64,000 nt of DNA. It comes from Clostridiales bacterium. Lineage in GTDB: Bacteria > Bacillota > Clostridia > Christensenellales > UBA1242. The notes below the pieces were generated by a model, which worked only from the letters and a program-made list of their open reading frames with translations, ran no database searches and was not told the DNA's origin. How positions within the stretch are numbered: position 1 is the stretch's first letter; each line of letters starts with the position of its first letter. Positions 57,385 through 64,000 of the stretch are shown here, one piece after another. Both the position numbers and the translations under genes were made by a program. The stretch lies in the NCBI GenBank assembly GCA_015055515.1, contig SVIC01000004.1, positions 1 to 64,000 of the forward strand, in the 5' to 3' direction.

Positions 57385-59244
57385 ATGGATTATGATGTAG
57401 TGGTTATAGGTAGTGGTCATGCGGGAGTTGAGGCGTGCCATGCTACTGCTAAGATGGGATATAAGACATTGCTATTAACGTTAAATCTTGATAGCATAGC
57501 TTTTTTAGCGTGTAATCCAAGTATTGGTGGCACTGCAAAGGGTCAATTGGTTAGTGAGATAGATGCCTTAGGTGGTCTTATGGGAATAATGGCGGATAGA
57601 AATACGATCCAAAGGCGTATGCTTAATGGATCCAAAGGTGCAGCCGTTCAATCTCTTAGAGCTCAAATCGATAAGGTTACATACCATACGACTATGAAGG
57701 AAGTGTTAGAGAATTTACCTAACCTAGATATAGTTCAGGCAGAGGCCAGTGAGATTATTGTAGAAGATGGTAAGGTTGCAGGTGTTCTGACGGCGCAACG
57801 CATAAGGTATAATTGCAAGGCGTGTATTGTTGCGACTGGTGTATATCTTAATAGTAAGATTATAATTGGTGATTATATAAAGGACTCTGGTCCTAATGGA
57901 TTTAGTAATGCATCATTACTTACTAAGTCTTTGATTGATCTTGGCTTTAAGATCAAGAGGTATAAGACTGGTACGCCTGTTAGAGTGCATTCCGACAGTA
58001 TTGATTACTCTAATCTGGAGGTGCAAAAAGGTGAGGATAATATACAAAACTTCTCATATATGACAAAAACACCCCCATCAAATGTCATAAACTGCTATTT
58101 GACATACACCAACTCAAGAACACACGAGTTAATATTAAACAACTTAGATAAGGCACCTATGTATACTGGGTTAATCACTGGAGAAGGTCCTAGGTACTGT
58201 CCAAGTATAGAGACCAAGGTTGTTAGATTTGCTGATAAAGATAGACATCAACTATTCCTAGAGCCCGAGGCTATGAGTACGAAGGAAATATATATACAAG
58301 GCTTTAGTACCTCTATGCCAAGTGATATTCAGAGAGATATGGTGCATAGTCTAGAAGGACTAGAGAATGCGCATATCATGCGTGATGCATATGCAATAGA
58401 ATATGATGCTATAGAGAGTACACAGTTGTATCCAACGCTAGAGTATAAGAATGTGTCTGGATTATTTATGGCTGGACAGGTAAATGGTACTAGTGGATAT
58501 GAAGAGGCAGGTGCTCAAGGCATTGTTGCTGGTATCAATGCTGTAAAGTATATAGAAGGTAATGACATGCTAGTACTTGGTAGAGATACTAGTTATATTG
58601 GTGTGTTAATTGATGATCTTGTTACAAAAGAAAGTAGCGAGCCTTATAGAATGATGACCAGTAGGGCAGAGTACAGATTGCATCTAAGACAAGATAATGC
58701 TGATCTTAGATTGACAGAGATTGGTAGAGAATTTGGTCTTGTTGATGATGATAGATATTCTGCTTATCTTAAAAGATTGGATAATTTGGCTAAAATAAGC
58801 GATATTTTGAATGCCCGATGTGGCATTAAGTCCGATTTGGCTAAAATATTTGCAGAGAAGAATGAGGCTTTTCCTAGTAGTGGATTATCTTATGCAGAGG
58901 CATTAAGGCGTCCATGTATTACTATTGATGATTTATTAACAATTCTTCCACTGTTGAATGATTATCCTTATCAAGATTTGAAAGAGATTGAGATACAAGA
59001 AAAATATAGCGGGTATTTATCAAGACAAGATATACAGATATCCCAAGCAAAGAAGAGCGAGAATGTAAAGTTGGATCCAGACATGGATTATTCTCAGATT
59101 AAGGGTCTAAGGATTGAGGCTCAGCAGAAGTTAAATAAAATAAAACCTCTTAATCTTGGCCAAGCAAGTAGAATATCGGGCGTTAGTCCTGCTGATATTG
59201 CTGTTCTAACAGTATTTATCAAGACATTAAAAACGGCTAAATAA
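57385..59244 (+). CDS. mnmG: tRNA uridine-5-carboxymethylaminomethyl modification protein MnmG
   Basis: FAD-dependent partner of MnmE, 619 residues. FAD motif VIGSGHAGVEAC at the N-terminus, CNPSIGGTAKGQLV, and GYEEAGAQGIVAGINA. The start ATG follows a weak GGGAG. The order mnmE-mnmG-rsmG-parA-parB near the origin is the usual one for Bacillota. Confidence 0.97.
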   Translation: MDYDVVVIGSGHAGVEACHATAKMGYKTLLLTLNLDSIAFLACNPSIGGTAKGQLVSEIDALGGLMGIMADRNTIQRRMLNGSKGAAVQSLRAQIDKVTYHTTMKEVLENLPNLDIVQAEASEIIVEDGKVAGVLTAQRIRYNCKACIVATGVYLNSKIIIGDYIKDSGPNGFSNASLLTKSLIDLGFKIKRYKTGTPVRVHSDSIDYSNLEVQKGEDNIQNFSYMTKTPPSNVINCYLTYTNSRTHELILNNLDKAPMYTGLITGEGPRYCPSIETKVVRFADKDRHQLFLEPEAMSTKEIYIQGFSTSMPSDIQRDMVHSLEGLENAHIMRDAYAIEYDAIESTQLYPTLEYKNVSGLFMAGQVNGTSGYEEAGAQGIVAGINAVKYIEGNDMLVLGRDTSYIGVLIDDLVTKESSEPYRMMTSRAEYRLHLRQDNADLRLTEIGREFGLVDDDRYSAYLKRLDNLAKISDILNARCGIKSDLAKIFAEKNEAFPSSGLSYAEALRRPCITIDDLLTILPLLNDYPYQDLKEIEIQEKYSGYLSRQDIQISQAKKSENVKLDPDMDYSQIKGLRIEAQQKLNKIKPLNLGQASRISGVSPADIAVLTVFIKTLKTAK

Positions 59245-59287
59245 AGCCATATTTATACAATTTGATTAATGGAGAAAATAATAAGTT

Positions 59288-59998
59288 ATGACTTATCAAC
59301 AATTTAGTAGTATATGTGGAAAGTATAATATCAATATATCAGAAGAGAAGTATAATAAGTTCAACAAATATTATAAATTCCTTATAGAAGAAAATAATAA
59401 ATATAATCTAACTGCTATAACAGAAGAAGATGATGTGTATATCAAACATTTCTTAGATAGTATGATTGGATCAATATATATGAAAGATAATTCCAGAGTG
59501 TTAGATATTGGATGTGGCGCTGGGTTTCCTAGTATCCCATGCAAGATAATAAATCCTAGTCTAAAATTTACTCTATTGGATGCTGTATTGAAGAAAGTAA
59601 ACTTTATTAATATGTTATCTTGTGATATTTTGGGGCTAGATAACTGTGAGGCTATACATTCTAGATGTGAAGATTTAGCAAAAAAGCCTGAATATAGGGC
59701 TTATTATGATACTGTTGTGGCTAGAGCCGTTGCTCCACTTAATGTACTTGTAGAATATTGTATTCCTTTTCTAAAGATTGGTGGTAAGTGTATATTGTAC
59801 AAGAGTAGGATTGTTGATGATGAGATAATAAACGCAACTAATGCAATTAATAAATTAAAGTGTAAGATTGTTAACAGAATTGATTATCGTATAGATGAAA
59901 TTGATTCTGATAGAACTATATTAATATTAGAAAAGATATCTGATACGCCTAATATATATCCTAGGTTACAGAATAAAGTGAGGAAAAATCCCTTATAA
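59288..59998 (+). CDS. rsmG: 16S rRNA (guanine527-N7)-methyltransferase RsmG
   Basis: SAM-dependent methyltransferase for 16S rRNA, 236 residues. SAM motif LDIGCGAGFPSIPCKI and the family motif VVARAVAPLNVLVEYC are visible. The start ATG follows GGAGAAAATAATAAGTT, a long spacing. 43 bp after mnmG. A terminator (about 60,008-60,033) follows. Confidence 0.95.
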   Translation: MTYQQFSSICGKYNINISEEKYNKFNKYYKFLIEENNKYNLTAITEEDDVYIKHFLDSMIGSIYMKDNSRVLDIGCGAGFPSIPCKIINPSLKFTLLDAVLKKVNFINMLSCDILGLDNCEAIHSRCEDLAKKPEYRAYYDTVVARAVAPLNVLVEYCIPFLKIGGKCILYKSRIVDDEIINATNAINKLKCKIVNRIDYRIDEIDSDRTILILEKISDTPNIYPRLQNKVRKNPL

Positions 59999-60007
59999 AT
60001 CATTATA

Positions 60008-60033
60008 ATACACCGTATTTGGTGTATTTTTCT
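60008..60033 (+). terminator. rsmG terminator
   Basis: ATACACC / GGTGTAT hairpin followed by TTTTTC. Confidence 0.75.
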
Positions 60034-60682
60034 TTTATTTTACATAAAATATAATTATTTGTTTCATGTGAAACATGAGATTTTTATAATACAATGTATT
60101 GTATATAATATTTCTATGTTTCATGTGAAACTTTTGTAATATAATTTGTTAATTAAACAATTACAATAACAACGATAAATATAAATACTAAAGCGATGCA
60201 TTTATTATATATAATTAAATTAATATACTGTCATGTTTCATATGAAACAATATTATTGCTTGGTATGATATAATAAATATTAATAATATCGAATAGATAT
60301 TGTATATTAAATAGATAATAGAAAGTAATTTAGTATAACAGAATAATAAATCAGATTTGTTTCATGTGAAACATATACAATAACTAAGTTATAAAAATTA
60401 TTAAATTTATAACTGTGGTTTTGAATAAAATACAAATTTGTTTCATGTGAAACGTTGGTAGTGATGTGGGCATTTGCTAATAATCATGTAAAAAACTTAT
60501 AAAAACAACAAACTATGCTGTAAGTGTAAAATGGCTTAATATAGGCGTAATTTAATAAAATTAATAATAAAAAATTTGTAGTTTTCAAAAAATTAAAATC
60601 TACATATTGCGTTAAATATAGTTGGAGGTAATCTATCTTATATGTTATACTACATTTACATAAATAGTATTGCGAGGTGTGT
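60034..60682. promoter_or_regulatory. parS cluster and parA upstream region
   Basis: Five palindromes close to the parS consensus (TGTTTCACGTGAAACA): 60,060-60,075, 60,117-60,132, 60,234-60,249 (central TATA), 60,358-60,373 and 60,439-60,454, mostly TGTTTCATGTGAAAC. ParB binds these to load onto the chromosome. A further imperfect copy is at 62,502-62,517. The rest of the stretch is AT-rich and carries the parA promoter. Confidence 0.92.
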
Positions 60683-61444
60683 ATGGGAAAAATAATTGCT
60701 TTCTTAAATCAAAAAGGTGGAGTTGGAAAAACGACTACTTGTGTTAATATGTCGGCATATCTAGCAAAGATGGGTAAAAAGGTGTTGCTAGTAGATATAG
60801 ATCCGCAAGGTAACGCTAGTTCAAGCTTCGGATTCGAGAAAGAGAAAAAATATAAAACAATATATGATATTATGTCTGGTCAAGCAAATATAACAGAAGT
60901 TATAATTCCTACAAAGGTTGCACAGTGTGATCTTATACCATCGGATGTGGATCTGGCGGGTGCTGAGATTGAGATGGTGCATATGAAAAAGCGTGAAAAG
61001 GTATTAAAAGAGATACTGGATGAGGTAAAAGATATATATGACTATATATGTATAGATTGCCCTCCATCACTTGGTCTTATTACAATTAATGCGTTAACGG
61101 CATGTGATAGTGTTATAATTCCTATGATATGTGAATTCTTGGCTATGGAAGGTATTACACAATTAATGTACAGTATTAAATTAGTTAAAAAACACCTAAA
61201 CGAAGCCATTTCTATAGAAGGAATAGTGCTTACGATGAAGAATGCTAGAAGTACATTATATGCTACTGTGGCAGATAATTTGAAGAAATATTTCAAGGAT
61301 AAAGTATATGATACGGTTATTCCTAGAAATGTAAGATTGGCAGAAGCTCCTAGTTATGGAGAGCCAATTGTGTTGTATGATCCTAAGTGTCCAGGAGCAC
61401 TTGCATATAAGGCATTGACAGAAGAATTTTTGAGTAAACAATAG
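60683..61444 (+). CDS. parA: Chromosome partitioning ATPase ParA (Soj)
   Basis: Deviant Walker ATPase that segregates origins and, as Soj, controls DnaA. Walker A KGGVGKTTT at residues 11-19, VLLVDIDPQGNASSSFG, and the ParA-type RLAEAPSYGEPI. 253 residues from ATG 60,683; the GTG at 60,677 is a less likely start. Next gene parB is 18 bp downstream. Confidence 0.97.
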   Translation: MGKIIAFLNQKGGVGKTTTCVNMSAYLAKMGKKVLLVDIDPQGNASSSFGFEKEKKYKTIYDIMSGQANITEVIIPTKVAQCDLIPSDVDLAGAEIEMVHMKKREKVLKEILDEVKDIYDYICIDCPPSLGLITINALTACDSVIIPMICEFLAMEGITQLMYSIKLVKKHLNEAISIEGIVLTMKNARSTLYATVADNLKKYFKDKVYDTVIPRNVRLAEAPSYGEPIVLYDPKCPGALAYKALTEEFLSKQ

Positions 61445-61462
61445 AATAATAAGGAGTAGATT

Positions 61463-62437
61463 ATGGCAAATAGATTAGGAAGAGGATTAGATTCATTGCT
61501 AGGTATTCTAGATAGGGATGAAGAAGTTGCAGAGATATTAGAGGTAAAAGAGAGTAAAATAGAGCCAAAAGAAACCAAAATCGATACATTGGCAAATAGT
61601 GTCAAAAATATTAGTGAAAAAGTCAACAAAGGTGGAGAAATTGTCAAAAACTCTGGAGTTGTGGATATTGAAATATCGTTAATTGATAACAATACCGAAC
61701 AGCCTAGAAAGAAATTTGATCAAAATTCTCTGGAAGAATTGGCACAGAGCATAAGAGAGTATGGTGTTGTTCAGCCAATAATTGTTGTCCAAAAAGGCAA
61801 GCGTTATACTATAGTTGCAGGTGAAAGAAGATTTAGGGCTAGTAAGATTGCTGGGCTGAAGACTATTCCTGCTGTGGTTCGTGATTATACAGAGATGCAA
61901 ATCAAAGAAATTGCACTGTTGGAGAATATTCAGCGTGAAGACCTTAATCCTATTGAGACTGCAAGAGCACTAAATGAATTGATGCAAGAATTTAATTGGA
62001 CTCAAGAAATAATATCTCAGAAATTCGGTAAAAGTAGGCCTGCTATTGCAAATACATTAAGATTGTTGTCTCTATCTGCACCAGTTATAAAGATGGTAGA
62101 AGAGGGTAAATTAAGTGCAGGTCATGCAAGAAGTCTAGTTGTTGTAACCGATCCAGAAGTTCAGTTGAAATTAGCAAATCTTGCTGTAACTAAGCGAATT
62201 ACTGTTCGTGACATGGAAAAGGCTGTAAAGGATGCACAAGCGGGAAAAACAACAGCAAAGAAACATGTTAGAGAGTTGCCAATAGAGTTAAAGAACTTCG
62301 AAGACAAGATTACAAAGCGTATTGGTACAAAGGCAAAAATAGTAGGAAATAATAGGCGTGGAAAAATCACTATTAGTTACTATAATGCCGATGATCTAGA
62401 AAGAATATATGAGATATTCAATACATTAACTGTATAG
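61463..62437 (+). CDS. parB: Chromosome partitioning protein ParB (Spo0J)
   Basis: CTP-dependent clamp that loads at parS, 324 residues. CTP-binding motif GERRFRASKIAG, ENIQREDLNPIE, and the helix-turn-helix (SQKFGKSRPAIANTLRLL). The N-terminus starts ANRLGRGLDSLLG, the usual ParA-stimulating segment, and a Lys/Glu-rich linker follows. The start ATG follows AAGGAG. The C-terminal dimer region is present. Confidence 0.97.
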   Translation: MANRLGRGLDSLLGILDRDEEVAEILEVKESKIEPKETKIDTLANSVKNISEKVNKGGEIVKNSGVVDIEISLIDNNTEQPRKKFDQNSLEELAQSIREYGVVQPIIVVQKGKRYTIVAGERRFRASKIAGLKTIPAVVRDYTEMQIKEIALLENIQREDLNPIETARALNELMQEFNWTQEIISQKFGKSRPAIANTLRLLSLSAPVIKMVEEGKLSAGHARSLVVVTDPEVQLKLANLAVTKRITVRDMEKAVKDAQAGKTTAKKHVRELPIELKNFEDKITKRIGTKAKIVGNNRRGKITISYYNADDLERIYEIFNTLTV

Positions 62438-62469
62438 GATATCTTTATAATTAAGTAACAATGGGTAAA

Positions 62470-62503
62470 TATCTGTAATGAGTTGATATTTACCCTTTTT
62501 TTG
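62470..62503 (+). terminator. parB terminator
   Basis: GGGTAAATATC ... GATATTTACCC followed by T7. Confidence 0.85.
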
Positions 62504-62517
62504 TTTCACAAGAAACA
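62502..62517. promoter_or_regulatory. Imperfect parS-like site
   Basis: TGTTTCACAAGAAACA matches parS arms but not its centre. Its location just after parB fits a sixth site. Confidence 0.5.
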
Positions 62518-62650
62518 TAGGTTTATCCACAAAATAAGAAAAATTGTGGAAAAAAGCAAAGAGTAACAACCTGCAAATATTAATATTGCTTTTGTGAATA
62601 AGATGTGATAAAATATAAATGTTATTTTATATATTAGTGAGGTGCAGGCC

Positions 62651-63700
62651 GTGCAATCTAATGTAAAATATTTAAGAAAGATAGAGTTGGCAAAACTGCC
62701 ACAAAGCGAAAGAGAAGAATATAATACAGTGTATAATGCATTAAGAAAACAAATGCGATCTATTATTGCGCACCAAGATAGTCCTACTAGTATTACTGGT
62801 AGACACAAATACACTATTAATAGCATAATAGGTGCATACGGATTAAAAGACAATAGAAGTTATGCAAATACCAAGATTATGTCTACCTTTGCTGGAGAAG
62901 ACTTATATAAAAATGAGATACTACCTATATACCAAGCACAGCGTGAGTATAACAGAGCAAAAGGTAGAGACAAAAAGAATATGCAAAAGGCAGGCAGTCC
63001 TATGGATTATATGGACCTAGCTACAATGTACTATTTCTATAAATTCCGCAGTGAGATAGTAAAAGCATATGAAGAGAAATTAGAAAAAGGCGGTAAATTA
63101 GGCACTTTTGATGGTTTGATCGAGGGTGTATACAAGGCAAAATTCTCTAAGCCAACCAAGGACAACATGTTCTATAGTGTAAAAAATCTGGGTGTAACAA
63201 AAGATGCAGTGTCGGGCTTTGTAAACGTAGATATAATGCAGAATAGGCAAGAAAAGAATGCAGAAAAAGAAGCATCAAAGGTGCAGTCTGGTGGTGACGA
63301 CATTATATCTGTATCGAAGTTGCCTATTACAGAGATTATTAAGGCTGATGTTATGCACTATATGATATCTTATGTAGAGAAAACAAAAGATATAGATGAG
63401 GCAGAGTTCGGCAACATGACACCTGCTACGTGGTATACTCTGAAGAGTGTTAAGACAATAGCAACAAGAAATTATAACAATGCACAAAGAGATTATATGC
63501 TAGGTAAGTATAACTTCTGTGAAATGGATACAGAGAAATTATTGAATTATTATTCCAAAGCCGAAGATATGATGATTGCAAGAGTGGATAATACTAAAGA
63601 AGTGGCAGCGGATACAAAGATTAAATCTAATTCAGCCCCAGCGAATAACGGTTCTGGTACGCAGGCAAGAGAATTAGATCAAATGAAGATAGAATTATAA
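62651..63700 (+). CDS. Hypothetical protein downstream of parB
   Basis: 349 residues from GTG 62,651, chosen because GTGAGGTG lies six bases before it; another GTG at 62,642 is in frame. Not recognised. No signal peptide or membrane span; helical, charged, with TSITGRHKYTINSIIGAYGL, and a low-complexity linker (SNSAPANNGSGTQ) near the C-terminus. Its place right after parB and before a membrane protein gene gives no clear hint. Confidence 0.7.
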   Translation: MQSNVKYLRKIELAKLPQSEREEYNTVYNALRKQMRSIIAHQDSPTSITGRHKYTINSIIGAYGLKDNRSYANTKIMSTFAGEDLYKNEILPIYQAQREYNRAKGRDKKNMQKAGSPMDYMDLATMYYFYKFRSEIVKAYEEKLEKGGKLGTFDGLIEGVYKAKFSKPTKDNMFYSVKNLGVTKDAVSGFVNVDIMQNRQEKNAEKEASKVQSGGDDIISVSKLPITEIIKADVMHYMISYVEKTKDIDEAEFGNMTPATWYTLKSVKTIATRNYNNAQRDYMLGKYNFCEMDTEKLLNYYSKAEDMMIARVDNTKEVAADTKIKSNSAPANNGSGTQARELDQMKIEL

Positions 63701-63830
63701 ATTATAAAGATGAGAGGCGGATATTACTAGCCTCTTATTTTTATCTAATAAATTTTTAACTTATATTATTTTGTAAATAAAAATTATTAGTATATACTAA
63801 TAATAATTATGAAATAATGGAGAATGAGAA

Positions 63831-64000
63831 ATGACAATAAGGCATATACCTAGAAAGAGTAAAGTAAAGATAGAGGTATTTAATGGCATAGGCGTAATGG
63901 ATATAATTATTGCCTTGGTGGGTATTGTATTTGCGCTAATGTTATTGTTTGCCAATATATTAGAATTTCCTTACAGTATGTATTTGACATTTAGTTTCGT
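63831..64000 (+). CDS. Start of a membrane protein, cut by window edge
   Basis: The frame begins MTIRHIPRKSKVKIEVFNGI and continues with a hydrophobic helix (DIIIALVGIVFALMLLFANI). GGAG lies eight bases upstream. 56 codons are visible and no stop. Not recognised. Confidence 0.6.
   Translation, partial: MTIRHIPRKSKVKIEVFNGIGVMDIIIALVGIVFALMLLFANILEFPYSMYLTFSF

Noticed and set aside
63831-64000. PrgI/conjugation protein as identity of the last gene
   Set aside because: Only 56 residues visible; the Pro-Arg start and one helix are too little to name a family.

Overview
The window is AT-rich bacterial chromosome around the replication origin. Features that point to an anaerobic, Gram-positive Bacillota (Clostridia-like) organism are a class III (oxygen-sensitive) ribonucleotide reductase, AddAB instead of RecBCD, a T-box leader on ileS, tRNAs with encoded CCA, lipoproteins with lipoboxes, Soj/Spo0J with parS sites, and strong AGGAG ribosome binding sites. 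I cannot name a species; many proteins look like those of uncultured gut Clostridia.

Layout. 0-20 kb: a 1,930-residue surface lipoprotein with two transglutaminase-like domains and fibronectin-like repeats; addB-addA; an HtrA-type lipoprotein protease; a PlsC-like acyltransferase; an XRE regulator; a hypothetical protein; signal peptidase I; a Nudix hydrolase; tRNA-Leu; a MazG-like protein; a second acyltransferase. 20-25 kb: a small-protein/PIN-like gene pair, tyrS behind a tyrosine-codon leader peptide attenuator, a frameshifted GNAT gene and a CYTH protein. 25-28.5 kb: an array of three one-gene cassettes (S51-type peptidase, GrpB, GNAT), each separated by repeated modules ending in tRNA-Arg-like 3' halves, leading to an intact tRNA-Arg. 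28.5-45 kb: ileS with T-box, a transglutaminase-like protein, two tandem paralogues, trpS, an nrdD-trxB-nrdG operon with NrdR boxes, a decayed toxin/immunity-like locus, tRNA-Lys, a GH13 glucosidase, radC and an RNHCP protein. 44.8-64 kb: the origin block, gyrA and gyrB leftwards, recF-dnaA-dnaN rightwards, a 1.93-kb non-coding stretch, then mnmE-mnmG-rsmG, a parS cluster, parA-parB and two unknown genes, the last cut by the window edge.

How it works together. Strand bias flips near 49.7 kb, as expected for forks leaving an origin in the gyrB-dnaN/mnmE region; DnaA boxes lie beside dnaA and in the non-coding stretch, and parS sites sit beside parAB for origin segregation. The nrdD-trxB-nrdG operon looks self-contained: a reductase with a fused glutaredoxin-like tail, a reductase to recharge it and the radical-SAM activase.

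Most unusual signals: (1) the tyrS leader encodes MRHLIAITSYYYYYR followed by complementary segments that form a classical 1:2 / 2:3 / 3:4 attenuator plus a second linked terminator, although ileS in the same window uses a T-box; (2) the tRNA-Arg-linked cassette array with a strictly spaced set of four GGGTGCC repeats per unit and no recombinase in sight; (3) a roughly 190-bp alternating purine-pyrimidine tract in the otherwise very AT-rich origin region.
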